A DNA stretch of 62,819 bases from Bernardetia sp. (GCF_020630935.1 NZ_JAHDIG010000019.1:1-62819), one strand, 5' to 3'; counted from the stretch's first letter, positions 35,927-43,378 are shown. Notes: a model not told the origin generated them from the letters alone. Made by a program: numbers and translations.

Positions 35927-35962
35927 GCCAGTCTCATACACTGGCACTCTGATAGGTCGGAG
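35927..35962 (+). ncRNA. Unit 1 CAU anticodon-arm-like hairpin plus second hairpin
   Basis: GCCAGT (35927-35932), loop CTCATAC and ACTGGC (35940-35945) form a 6-bp stem with a 7-nt loop containing CAU at the anticodon position. It is followed by CTCTGA, TAGG, TCGGAG (35947-35962). Units 2 and 3 have the same pair at 36415-36450 and 36906-36941; unit 3 changes the loop to TTCATAG and one pair C-G to U-G. Confidence 0.6.
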
Positions 35963-36046
35963 CATAATTTATTTGCTATTAGTTTAAGTTTTTCGCTCGT
36001 AGTGTAAGTCTGATAGCATTTTTAAAAATGCAGAGGGTTGGTATAT

Positions 36047-36134
36047 ATGACTTAGTGCAGAAGTTCGAATCTTCTCGCCTCCACAAATATAAACTCAAAC
36101 TGGGGGCGTAGCTCAGTGGCAGAGCAAGAGTTAT
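36047..36134 (+). ncRNA. Permuted tRNA-like body, unit 1
   Basis: The 3' half comes first: ATGACT (36047-36052), variable TAGTGC, T-arm AGAAG, TTCGAAT, CTTCT (36059-36075), acceptor CGCCTCC and discriminator A (36083). After an 18-nt linker comes the 5' half: acceptor GGGGGCG (36102-36108), UA, D-arm GCTC, AGTGGCA, GAGC (36111-36125), then AGTTAT (36129-36134). GGGGGCG pairs with CGCCTCC, and AGTTAT pairs with ATGACT, so the missing anticodon loop would be open at both gene ends. Tertiary residues U8, G18-G19, T54-T55-C56 and A58 are all present. CCA is not encoded. This is the order of a circularly permuted tRNA. Confidence 0.75.
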
Positions 36135-36193
36135 GATGTTAGTAAATCGTCTGTATGATTTTTAAAAATGAGTAGTTATAGAATACTACAACC

Positions 36194-36267
36194 AATGAAA
36201 TAGCCGAAGTGGATTAGGCGTTTGGCTCATAACCAAAAGTATGTGGGTTCGAATCCCACTTTCATTA
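36194..36267 (+). tRNA. tRNA-like gene with CAU anticodon, unit 1
   Basis: 74 nt: acceptor AATGAAA (36194-36200) with TTTCATT and discriminator A; D-arm GCC/GGC with an 11-nt loop containing GG; anticodon arm TTTGG, CTCATAA, CCAAA; variable AGTAT; T-arm GTGGG, TTCGAAT, CCCAC. The anticodon is CAU (36228-36230), which would be Met or lysidine-modified Ile. The D-arm with AGCC...GGC resembles tRNA-Gln more than tRNA-Met. No CCA is encoded, as in other Bacteroidota tRNAs. Confidence 0.8.
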
Positions 36268-36268
36268 C

Positions 36269-36306
36269 GGGCAGGCACATAGGTTAGGTGTCTGTCCATT
36301 TTTTTT
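36269..36306 (+). terminator. Terminator of unit 1
   Basis: GGGCAGGCAC (36269-36278) pairs fully with GTGTCTGTCC (36288-36297) using two G-U pairs, followed by a T8 run. The stem starts two bases after the tRNA end. Confidence 0.9.
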
Positions 36307-36414
36307 GTAAATTGAAAATAATATATAACGAACTCTTTAGAGTGATAACGTGAAATATAAAAGAAATGAGTATAGCCTAAGACTTAGCTTTCGTTTTAAA
36401 AAGTAGATAGGTTC

Positions 36415-36450
36415 GCCAGTCTCATACACTGGCACTCTGATTGGTCAGAG
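36415..36450 (+). ncRNA. Unit 2 CAU anticodon-arm-like hairpin plus second hairpin
   Basis: GCCAGT (36415-36420), loop CTCATAC, ACTGGC (36428-36433), then CTCTGA, TTGG, TCAGAG (36435-36450). The second stem is fully Watson-Crick here, while unit 1 has a U-G pair in it. Confidence 0.6.
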
Positions 36451-36535
36451 CATAATTTATTTGCTATCAGTTTAAGTTTTTTGCTCATAGTGTAAGTGTA
36501 ATAGCATTTTTATATCGTTCTAATTATTGGTATAT

Positions 36536-36623
36536 ATGACCCAGTGCAGAAGTTCGAATCTTCTCGCCTCCACAAATACAAATTCAAACTGGGGGCGTAG
36601 CTCAGTGGCAGAGCAAAGGTCAT
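36536..36623 (+). ncRNA. Permuted tRNA-like body, unit 2
   Basis: Same order as unit 1: ATGACC (36536-36541), CAGTGC, T-arm (36548-36564), acceptor CGCCTCC and A (36572), an 18-nt linker, GGGGGCG (36591-36597), D-arm (36600-36614), then GGTCAT (36618-36623). Compared with unit 1, AGTTAT/ATGACT has become GGTCAT/ATGACC: A-U to G-C at the first pair (both bases changed) and U-G to C-G at the fourth. This covariation pairs the downstream half with the upstream half of the same unit, not with its neighbours. Confidence 0.75.
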
Positions 36624-36661
36624 TTGACGTGAGTAGATAATTAAAAAAACTATAAAAATGA

Positions 36662-36682
36662 GTAATGACTAACAATCATTAC
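36662..36682 (+). ncRNA. Covarying hairpin between the two tRNA-like parts, unit 2
   Basis: GTAATGA, loop CTAACAA, TCATTAC forms a 7-bp, 7-nt-loop arm shaped like an anticodon arm. The counterparts are GTAGT/ACTAC at 36172-36189 (unit 1) and GTAATGC/GCGTTAC at 37155-37175 (unit 3); A-U to G-C and A-U to C-G changes are compensated. Confidence 0.65.
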
Positions 36683-36686
36683 AGCC

Positions 36687-36758
36687 AATGAAATAGCCAA
36701 GAGGTTAGGCGTTGGGCTCAAGACCCGAAAGACGTGGGTTCGAATCCCACTTTCATTA
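36687..36758 (+). tRNA. tRNA-like gene with CAA anticodon but short variable loop, unit 2
   Basis: 72 nt: acceptor AATGAAA/TTTCATT with A; D-arm GCC/GGC; anticodon arm TTGGG, CTCAAGA, CCCGA; variable AAGAC; T-arm GTGGG, TTCGAAT, CCCAC. The anticodon CAA (36719-36721) would read UUG leucine, yet tRNA-Leu normally has a long variable arm and this one has 5 nt. The D-arm is tRNA-Gln-like. Identity is therefore unclear; it may be a relative of the unit-1 gene with an altered anticodon arm. Confidence 0.75.
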
Positions 36759-36759
36759 C

Positions 36760-36796
36760 GGGCGGGTACATAGGTTAGGTGTCTGTCCATTTTTTT
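36760..36796 (+). terminator. Terminator of unit 2
   Basis: GGGCGGGTAC (36760-36769) pairs with GTGTCTGTCC (36779-36788) through several wobble pairs and is followed by a T8 run. Confidence 0.88.
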
Positions 36797-36905
36797 TGTA
36801 AATTAGAAAAAATATAGCTCACTCTTTAAAGTGAGTAAATTAAAATATAAAAGAAAATGAGTATAGCCTAAGACTTAGATTTCGTTTTAAAAAGTAGATA
36901 AATTT

Positions 36906-36941
36906 GCTAGTTTCATAGACTGGCACTCTGATTGGTCAGAG
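36906..36941 (+). ncRNA. Unit 3 CAU anticodon-arm-like hairpin plus second hairpin
   Basis: GCTAGT (36906-36911), loop TTCATAG, ACTGGC (36919-36924), then CTCTGA, TTGG, TCAGAG (36926-36941). CAU is retained at the anticodon position although the loop ends differ from units 1 and 2. Confidence 0.6.
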
Positions 36942-37027
36942 CATAATTTATTTGCTATCAGTTTAAGTTTTTTGCTCATAGTGTAAGTCTAAATGTATTT
37001 TTATGTTGTTTTTGATTACTGATTGTG

Positions 37028-37117
37028 TGACCTAGCGCAGAAGTTCGAATCTTCTCGCCTCCACAACAAATATAAACTCAAATTGGGGGCGTAGCTCAGT
37101 GGCAGAGCAAGGGTCAT
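37028..37117 (+). ncRNA. Permuted tRNA-like body, unit 3
   Basis: TGACC (37028-37032), TAGCGC, T-arm (37039-37055), acceptor CGCCTCC and A (37063), a 21-nt linker, GGGGGCG (37085-37091), D-arm (37094-37108), then GGTCA (37112-37116). Acceptor, D- and T-arm sequences are identical to units 1 and 2, while linker and variable positions differ. The 5-bp stem GGTCA/TGACC is intact. Confidence 0.72.
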
Positions 37118-37179
37118 CTGTTGTAAATAGGTAATAAGAGACAGATGAAAATACGTAATGCTTAAGAAGCGTTACATCC

Positions 37180-37263
37180 AACAATATGGCGAAACTTGGA
37201 AAACGCGCTTGAATGCAGGGTCAAGTGCCGAAAGGCTTGTGGGTTCGATTCCCACTATTGTTA
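37180..37263 (+). tRNA. Class II tRNA-like gene with an 8-nt anticodon loop, unit 3
   Basis: 84 nt: acceptor AACAATA/TATTGTT with A (three compensated pair changes relative to units 1 and 2), D-arm GCG/CGC with a 12-nt loop containing GG, anticodon stem CTTGA/TCAAG with loop ATGCAGGG, long variable arm TGCC, GAAA, GGC, T-arm GTGGG, TTCGATT, CCCAC. The long variable arm and D-arm look like tRNA-Leu, but the anticodon loop has eight nucleotides; reading after U33 gives GCA, not a Leu anticodon. Either a degraded tRNA or a tRNA-like RNA. Confidence 0.7.
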
Positions 37264-37264
37264 C

Positions 37265-37301
37265 GGACAGGCACATAGGTTAGGTGTCTGTCCATTTTTT
37301 T
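37265..37301 (+). terminator. Terminator of unit 3
   Basis: GGACAGGCAC (37265-37274) pairs with GTGTCTGTCC (37284-37293) with one G-U pair, followed by a T7 run. It is the best of the three stems. Confidence 0.9.
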
Positions 37302-37337
37302 ATATGTGTGAAAGTTTGAATTCGTCTTAAAAAATAT

Positions 37338-37937
37338 TCAATTTGTATAGGTCTGTCTTAAAATAGGATATATAGTTTTCCACATTGTCTCTGCTACAAT
37401 TTTATAACCTTCTGCATTAGGATGCAAACGGTCAGGGAGGTTCAAGTGTGTCTCTCCCATTACACCATCTAGTAAAGAAGGAATGAGAGGTAAATTATAT
37501 TTTTTTGCTAACTTTTCATATACACTTTGATAAGATTGAATATACTGAGCAGCTACTTGCCCCATCATCCCAAATTCCATAAGTAATTCTAAAGGAAGTT
37601 CTACTCTTACCAATACAATCAATACAGTAGGATATTGTACTTTTGTGCGTTCAATAATTTGTATTAGATTTTGTTCCATTTTTTGAGGTGGAATCCCCCT
37701 AAAAAGGTCATTTATGCCTAGTTCAAGCACAAAAATATCTACTTCTTGCTGTTGAAGAACATTAGGCAAACGCATAATTGCACCATGTGTAGTATCACCA
37801 CTTATCCCTGCATTTATGGTCAAGTAGGGTAATCCATATTCATCAATTTTTTTTTGTAGAAGGGCAGGAGGTGCTTGTGCTAACGTTAAGCCATACCCTT
37901 CTGTTAGGCTATTGCCAAAGAATAGAATATTCTTCAT
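37338..37937 (-). CDS. GDSL-family arylesterase/lysophospholipase (TesA-like)
   Basis: The 199-residue SGNH hydrolase has the nucleophile in FFGNSLTEG (Ser10), the GISGDTTHG block II, ELGINDLFRG block III and the catalytic DRLHPNAEG block V. No signal peptide is obvious; the start at ATG 37937 places block I at the very N-terminus. Likely an esterase or thioesterase acting on small acyl substrates. Confidence 0.92.
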   Translation of the reverse strand: MKNILFFGNSLTEGYGLTLAQAPPALLQKKIDEYGLPYLTINAGISGDTTHGAIMRLPNVLQQQEVDIFVLELGINDLFRGIPPQKMEQNLIQIIERTKVQYPTVLIVLVRVELPLELLMEFGMMGQVAAQYIQSYQSVYEKLAKKYNLPLIPSLLDGVMGETHLNLPDRLHPNAEGYKIVAETMWKTIYPILRQTYTN

Positions 37938-38158
37938 GGCTATTTTTATAAAAGTAAGTAAGAGATAAAAAAGTAGTTTTGCTTTGAAGCTATCAAAGAT
38001 ACATTATTTTAGTGAATTATGAGGATATTAATAGCCTATGAAGTTTGGTAGTTTTACTTTAAAAAAAAGAAAACAACTTGACCATTACACAGTTTTTTTT
38101 GTAATTTGTATATCACATCAAAAATAGCCATCCAATAATCTATAGAAGCCTCTAAAAT

Positions 38159-40378
38159 ATGATTTCTCCAGAAAAAATAGAAGAAGTAATTGAGCAGAGT
38201 CAGTACCTAAGTCGTGATTTGAGCTGGGTTCAGTTCAATTATAGAGTTTTAGACCAAGTAAGAGCAGAGCGTCGTACTATTTTGGAGAAGTTTAAATTTT
38301 TAGCCATTACAGCTTCTAATTTAGATGAGTTTTTTATGATTCGTGTGGGTAGTCTCTACAACTATATGGACTACAACAAACAGCGTTTAGACTATTCTGG
38401 CTTGCGTGAACTTCCTTTTCGTCAGAAGCTCTTACAAGAAAGTCAAGATTTTGTTCAGAAGCAATATCAATATTTGAAAGAACTCTTGCCTCAATGTGGA
38501 GAAAATAATTTTAGAATTATAGATGGCAACGAAGTTTTAAAAGAGGAAGAACAACAAGTAGCTGATTATTTTCAGAATACTATTTTTCCGATGCTTACGC
38601 CAATGGTCTATGATAATTACCATACGTTTCCAATTCTGATGAATAAGTTGTTGGTCTTTGGAGTTGTTACCAACATTAAGGGAGCAAGCAAGGCAAGTAG
38701 AAAAGTTTCTTTTATTCAAATCCCTCAAAACCTTCCACGCTTTTTCGAACTCAACCGAGCAGAGACAGTTATTTTCCTTCCTATTGAGGAAATTATTAGA
38801 AAATATATCTATAAGTTTTTTAGAAATGTAGATATTTTGGGAGTGAGTTTGATTCGTATTACTAGAAATGGCGATTTTACACTAGATGAAAGCGACGATA
38901 TGGAAGTCGACTTTGTACAGGAAGTAAAGCAAAAGCTCAAAACTAGAAAAACAGGGCGTGTAGTACGTTTAGAAATAGAGTCAAATTATTCTACGTGGAT
39001 GCTTAGTCTATTAAAATCTCGTTGGGATATTGAAGACGATAATGTTTTTGAAATAGAAAAGCTCATAGACCTTACTAGCCTATGGCAAATCGTAGGGCAT
39101 AAAGATTTATCTGAATTTTTACCTCTACCACAAGAACCTGTAAAACCACTTGCCTTTTTACGCCAAGAAGAAAACATACAAAAGAAACGCCACGACGATA
39201 GTATTTTTGATAGAATAAAGAAAGAAGATATTGTTCTGCATCATCCTTACAACAGTATGGAACCTGTTTTGGAGATGATAGAAGAAGCTGCCGAAGACCC
39301 AAATGTTTTGGCTATCAAAACAACAATTTACAGATTAGCTAAAGATTCAAGAATCACATCTGCACTTTTGAGAGCTGCCGAAAATGGCAAACACGTTTCT
39401 GTTTTGTTTGAGGTAACAGCTCGTTTTGATGAGGAAAATAATATCAGAGAAGCAAAAAAATTACAGCAAGCAGGATGTTTTGTAATTTATGGAATTACAC
39501 AGCTCAAAACGCATACAAAAATAATGTTGGTGGTAAGGAAGGAAGGCAACCATGTGGTACGTTATGTTCACATGTCTAGTGGAAATTACAATGAATCTAC
39601 TGCCAAACTTTACACAGATGTAGGACTGCTGACCACCAATGAAATCTATGCTAGAGATGTTTCAGAATTTTTCAATGCTATTACTGGACACTCCGACCCA
39701 GATAGCTATGAGCAACTTCTGACTGCTCCAAATTTTATGCGTCATCAGCTTATTGCGCTTATTCAAGGAGAGGCAAGAAATGCACTAGACGGATTGCCAG
39801 CAGGAATTTGTATCAAAGTAAATTCATTACAAGACAAGTTAATTATTGATGCGCTTTATGAAGCCTCACAAGCTGGCGTTCCGATTGAGCTTATTGTGAG
39901 AGGAATTTGTTGTATTCGTCCGAAAAGAGAAGGATTAAGTGAAAATATAAATGTACGCTCAATAGTAGGAGATTTCTTAGAACACTCACGAGTTTTTTAT
40001 TTTCATAACAACGGCGACCCTAAAATTTATAGTGGTAGTGCAGATGCTATGGTACGTAGTTTTGATAGAAGAATAGAATCGTTGTTTTTACTTCTCAATG
40101 AAAATGCAAAGCAACAAATTATTAATCTTCTTTGCTACAACCTTAAAGACACAATGAATAGCTATATTTTGCAAGAAGATAGCAGTTATTATAAATATCA
40201 AAGAGCAGAAGATGAGCCTGTTTTTAATCAACACGAAGAATTTTTTCACATCACACCCGAATCTGTAAGTAAAGCCAACTTATACGAAGAGTTTTTAAAA
40301 CCTAATCAAAAACTGATTACACCACGCATACAGAATAACGTGGAGTTGTATAACTCTTCTGAAAGTGATTTGAAGTAA
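38159..40378 (+). CDS. ppk1: Polyphosphate kinase 1
   Basis: A 739-residue PPK1 with all four domains: N-terminal FLAITASNLDEFFMIRVG, head domain with PMLTPMVYD, and the C1/C2 catalytic domains with KTHTKIMLVVRKEG, YVHMSSGNYNESTAKLYTDVGLLTTN and SADAMVRSFDRRIE. The catalytic His is in the H-rich loop region of C1. It makes polyphosphate from ATP. Start ATG 38159 is natural. It faces a phosphoesterase gene 2 bp beyond its stop on the other strand. Confidence 0.95.
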   Translation: MISPEKIEEVIEQSQYLSRDLSWVQFNYRVLDQVRAERRTILEKFKFLAITASNLDEFFMIRVGSLYNYMDYNKQRLDYSGLRELPFRQKLLQESQDFVQKQYQYLKELLPQCGENNFRIIDGNEVLKEEEQQVADYFQNTIFPMLTPMVYDNYHTFPILMNKLLVFGVVTNIKGASKASRKVSFIQIPQNLPRFFELNRAETVIFLPIEEIIRKYIYKFFRNVDILGVSLIRITRNGDFTLDESDDMEVDFVQEVKQKLKTRKTGRVVRLEIESNYSTWMLSLLKSRWDIEDDNVFEIEKLIDLTSLWQIVGHKDLSEFLPLPQEPVKPLAFLRQEENIQKKRHDDSIFDRIKKEDIVLHHPYNSMEPVLEMIEEAAEDPNVLAIKTTIYRLAKDSRITSALLRAAENGKHVSVLFEVTARFDEENNIREAKKLQQAGCFVIYGITQLKTHTKIMLVVRKEGNHVVRYVHMSSGNYNESTAKLYTDVGLLTTNEIYARDVSEFFNAITGHSDPDSYEQLLTAPNFMRHQLIALIQGEARNALDGLPAGICIKVNSLQDKLIIDALYEASQAGVPIELIVRGICCIRPKREGLSENINVRSIVGDFLEHSRVFYFHNNGDPKIYSGSADAMVRSFDRRIESLFLLLNENAKQQIINLLCYNLKDTMNSYILQEDSSYYKYQRAEDEPVFNQHEEFFHITPESVSKANLYEEFLKPNQKLITPRIQNNVELYNSSESDLK

Positions 40379-40379
40379 A

Positions 40380-41033
40380 TTATTTGAAATCTTTCCAATC
40401 TAACAAAACAGGCTCATTTTTGAGTTTGTAACGAATATCTAGTACACTTGCATTTATAAATGTCGTATCAGAATGATTTGTCATTCCATAGCCTTCATGA
40501 ATGTGTCCGAAAGCGTGTATTTTTGGTTTTATTTCTCCAATCACTTCACTAAGCTCTTCACAACCTACCTGCAAGCCTTGAATGGTTTGGTCTAAGATTC
40601 CATAAGCAGGACCATGTGTGAGGAGGATATCTGTATCTTTTGGAATTTGATTCCAATGTTGTCTAATTTTTTCGCCTCTATCACAGTTGAATGCCCAGTC
40701 GAAAAAACGTGGCGTGATAGGCGAACCCCAAATTTTTATACCTTCTATTTCCACAGCAGAATTATTCAAGTAGATACAATTTGTTGGAACGAGCGACTCT
40801 GCTAACGTAGGATTCATTTCAAATAAAAAATCGTGATTTCCTGCAATAAAAATTTTATAAGTATAGTCTTGAATTTCAAACCATTCTAAAAAGTCTTTAA
40901 CTTCATCTTCCTTGCCTCGCTTGCTAATGTCTCCTGTATGAATGAGCATCGTACTTTCAGTTTCTTTGTCTAATTTTGGTAACTTAAGACTGGCGTGCTG
41001 TCCGTGCGTATCAGAAATAAATAGAATTTTCAT
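40380..41033 (-). CDS. Calcineurin-like metallophosphoesterase
   Basis: The 217-residue protein has the metallophosphoesterase motifs DTHGQH, GDIS, GNHDF, THGP and GHIHEG. The arrangement and length match the MPPED/UPF0046-like cytosolic branch. Substrate unknown. Its stop is 2 bp from that of ppk1 on the opposite strand. Confidence 0.9.
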   Translation of the reverse strand: MKILFISDTHGQHASLKLPKLDKETESTMLIHTGDISKRGKEDEVKDFLEWFEIQDYTYKIFIAGNHDFLFEMNPTLAESLVPTNCIYLNNSAVEIEGIKIWGSPITPRFFDWAFNCDRGEKIRQHWNQIPKDTDILLTHGPAYGILDQTIQGLQVGCEELSEVIGEIKPKIHAFGHIHEGYGMTNHSDTTFINASVLDIRYKLKNEPVLLDWKDFK

Positions 41034-41117
41034 AGCTTGTATAGGTTAGAATAATTATTTTGAAAATCAAACAGTTAATAGGTACTTTTTGTAATAATAC
41101 TAATTTTTAATTGCTTT

Positions 41118-42008
41118 ATGAGGCATTTTCTCAAAACCATTTTCCGAAGGAAACGAACTTATATTTTTGTACTTTTTATCATTGGTTTACAAGCCATTTC
41201 TAGTTGTATGCAATTTCGAATCAGCGACCGAAAAGTTAGAAAAGAATTTAAAGACCAAAAACTCAAACCTACTTTTGATTACATCAATTTCGAAGAGCGT
41301 AAAATTCATTATGCCAAGATAGGAAATGATTCACTTCCAACACTATTTTTTATACACGGCTCACCAGGAGATTGGAGTGCATTTTTAGATTACTTCAAAG
41401 ACTCTATACTCTTAGAAAAAGCCAATATGGTTGCTTTAGACCGAACAGGCTACGGAAAATCAGATTTTGGAAATTATGAAAAAGTATTGAAAGAACAAGC
41501 TCGTTTTTATAAAGGAGTGCTAGAGAAATTTCAAGATTCTACCAAGCAAAAGCCTATTTTAGTTTCACATTCTTACGGTGGTTCTGTGGTACTACAAATG
41601 GCGATGGATTATCCAGATATGATAAGTGGAGTAGTGATTTTGGCAGGACTTTCTTCAGCCGAACTGACTGTTCCTCGTTGGTACAATGGTGCTGCTAAGT
41701 CTATTTTTGTGCGTTGGTGGCTGCCTACAGCTCTTACGGTTTCAAATAAAGAAATGCTACATCTTCAAGCAGACTTGAAAGCGATTGAAAATGATTTTGA
41801 TAAAATCAGAGTACCTATAATGGTTTTACATGGAAAAAAAGACAAGATTGTTCCTTACGAACATGCTACGTTTATGGAAGAAAAACTAAAAGGCAAAGTT
41901 CCTTTTGAACTGACTACACTACCAGAAGCCAACCATTTTATTCCGTGGACACATCAAGAGACTGTCAGAAATATGCTTTTGAAAATGTTGGAAGAAACGA
42001 AACCTTAA
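41118..42008 (+). CDS. Membrane-anchored or lipoprotein alpha/beta hydrolase
   Basis: The 296-residue protein has an N-terminal hydrophobic segment ending AISSC (possible SPII Cys30), an oxyanion loop IHGSPGDW, nucleophile SHSYGG (Ser152), acid in HGKKDKIVP and His in EANHFIPW. This is a proper alpha/beta-hydrolase triad. Substrate unknown. It is followed by a DUF4199 protein. Confidence 0.85.
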   Translation: MRHFLKTIFRRKRTYIFVLFIIGLQAISSCMQFRISDRKVRKEFKDQKLKPTFDYINFEERKIHYAKIGNDSLPTLFFIHGSPGDWSAFLDYFKDSILLEKANMVALDRTGYGKSDFGNYEKVLKEQARFYKGVLEKFQDSTKQKPILVSHSYGGSVVLQMAMDYPDMISGVVILAGLSSAELTVPRWYNGAAKSIFVRWWLPTALTVSNKEMLHLQADLKAIENDFDKIRVPIMVLHGKKDKIVPYEHATFMEEKLKGKVPFELTTLPEANHFIPWTHQETVRNMLLKMLEETKP

Positions 42009-42094
42009 AAGCCAACTAATTTTGTAAGTTTAATTATCTTTCTGATACTTATCAATATAAATAACATTATTTATTCAACAAATTAGCTTTTATT

Positions 42095-42670
42095 ATGCAA
42101 TTATCAATTCGTTATGGTATTATTTTAGGCGTCCTGAACTGTCTATTGGCTCTTTTTGGTTATCTGATGGGAGCAGAGTTTTCTTTAAGCTATTACAGTA
42201 TTATTTCATTTATTTTGTCAATTGGTTCTATTGTCCTTGTTAGTTATCTTTTAAAGAAGAATACACAAGGTGTAATTAAGTATTTTGATGCTGTAAAGTT
42301 GGTATTCGTTGCTCTGATGGTAAGTTTTGCTATTGGTAGTACTTATAACCTTGTCTTCAATAATTTTATTGCTCCAGAATATAATGAAGAAATAGGCAGA
42401 GTTACGCTAGAGAAAACACAATCTATGATGGAAAGTATGGGAATGCCAGAAGATGCTGTAGATGAAGCCATAGAAGAGGCTCGTAAAGGCTTAAAAGAAG
42501 CTAAAGAAAATCCGTATTTGCCATTTTTACAAGGACTTATGACAGGAGCAGTTGTTCTTTTTGTGATTTCTCTCTTAGCAGCTATTTTTGTACAACGCAA
42601 ACCAAAAGACGGAGAGTTTTTATATGATGATGATATTATAGATGATAGCTCTTCAAAAGAAACTTGGTAA
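42095..42670 (+). CDS. DUF4199 membrane protein
   Basis: The 191-residue protein has four membrane helices (about 8-27, 31-50, 69-90, 146-170) with the DUF4199 pattern of a soluble helical loop (MESMGMPEDAVDEAIEEARKG) between helices 3 and 4. These proteins are uncharacterised Bacteroidota inner-membrane proteins. Confidence 0.8.
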   Translation: MQLSIRYGIILGVLNCLLALFGYLMGAEFSLSYYSIISFILSIGSIVLVSYLLKKNTQGVIKYFDAVKLVFVALMVSFAIGSTYNLVFNNFIAPEYNEEIGRVTLEKTQSMMESMGMPEDAVDEAIEEARKGLKEAKENPYLPFLQGLMTGAVVLFVISLLAAIFVQRKPKDGEFLYDDDIIDDSSSKETW

Positions 42671-42680
42671 TTTCCTGTTG

Positions 42681-42706
42681 TTAGACAGGGTTAAAACCCT
42701 GTCTAA
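42681..42706. terminator. Hairpin between convergent genes
   Basis: TTAGACAGGGTT (42681-42692) pairs with AACCCTGTCTAA (42695-42706), a perfect 12-bp stem that lies between the genes ending at 42670 and 42719 and can terminate both. Confidence 0.65.
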
Positions 42707-42718
42707 TTGATGTCTATA

Positions 42719-43237
42719 TCAATTTAGAAATTCGTTGTAGGCGTTGAAAACCTCATCAAAAATATCTTCTAATATCTTTCTCTGCCTTCTGATACTCAAA
42801 ACACAAACAGCTGTGTGAGCAACTGTAAAAATACCTATCAAAACGGCATAAAGAGCATTTATTTTATAAATGCTAAAGTAAAGCGTTAGGAAAAGTCCTA
42901 AAAGTCCCCAAAACCACATCAATATTCTAGTAAATTTGAAAGTTTTGTACTTGATTTGAACAAAACATCCTTTTGAAGTAGCTTCTACTCTTCCCTCTGC
43001 CACACAGAGAAAATTATTAGGTTCTAAAACAGTTCTTGAAAGCCTAAACGTATTATTTTCTATTTTTCCAGTGAAGCGATAACGTTCAAAGTCTTTTTTA
43101 CGCTTAGGCTTTTCTCCATAAGGTTTGGTAAGTTTTTTCAAATAAGCAAGTAATCGTTTGCTATTGAAGGGTAAAATATAAGTGCGCTGATTAAAGTCCC
43201 AATCTTGAGAAGAATAAAAATTTTGTAGCTTTTTCAT
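42719..43237 (-). CDS. Hypothetical two-helix membrane protein
   Basis: A 172-residue basic protein with a soluble N-terminal half (about residues 1-100, containing RYRFTGKIENNTFRLSRTVL) and two adjacent helices around 106-124 and 128-148, followed by a basic tail. No family is recognised. Confidence 0.6.
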   Translation of the reverse strand: MKKLQNFYSSQDWDFNQRTYILPFNSKRLLAYLKKLTKPYGEKPKRKKDFERYRFTGKIENNTFRLSRTVLEPNNFLCVAEGRVEATSKGCFVQIKYKTFKFTRILMWFWGLLGLFLTLYFSIYKINALYAVLIGIFTVAHTAVCVLSIRRQRKILEDIFDEVFNAYNEFLN

Positions 43238-43378
43238 TTTATATATAGTTGAATGCAGCTCCTAAAATTTAAAATTACTTATTCATTGCTCCTATCTATT
43301 TCTATGTTTGCCTAACTTGCTTTGTTAACCTGTTGTTTCTTCTTCTAGCTGTTGTTGGTATCCCCACCAACGACCAGT

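Larger units (their letters stand above)
35876..37301 (+). repeat. Tandem triplicate of ~490-bp RNA units carrying permuted and linear tRNA-like genes
   Basis: Three units start at 35876, 36364 and 36854 (spacing 488 and 490 bp) and each ends in a terminator (36297, 36788, 37293, then a T-run). Each unit in order: leader hairpin AAACG/CGTTT; CAU-loop hairpin (GCCAGT/ACTGGC); hairpin CTCTGA/TCAGAG; ~95 nt with TGCTAT/ATAGCA arms; tRNA 3' half, 18-21-nt linker, tRNA 5' half; a hairpin GTAATGA/TCATTAC; linear tRNA-like gene; terminator. No protein frame is conserved. Stem positions change in compensated pairs, so the structure rather than the sequence is conserved. The spacers carry ACTCTTTAGAGT dyads and a shared TATAAAAG before the leader. 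The whole region was found by reading; no known RNA family was recognised. Confidence 0.9.

Noticed and set aside
36084-36101. Group I or II intron in tRNA genes
   Set aside because: The linker between the tRNA halves is only 18-21 nt and joins acceptor ends rather than interrupting an anticodon loop; no catalytic core or maturase is visible.
35876-37301. tmRNA (permuted ssrA) for the array
   Set aside because: The 5' half has a true D-arm (GCTC, AGTGGCA, GAGC), no conserved tag reading frame is shared by the three units, and the three copies carry different downstream tRNA-like genes. tmRNA-like function is still possible but not supported.
35876-37301. CRISPR array
   Set aside because: The repeats are ~490 bp, structured and tRNA-bearing, with no short direct repeats or cas genes.
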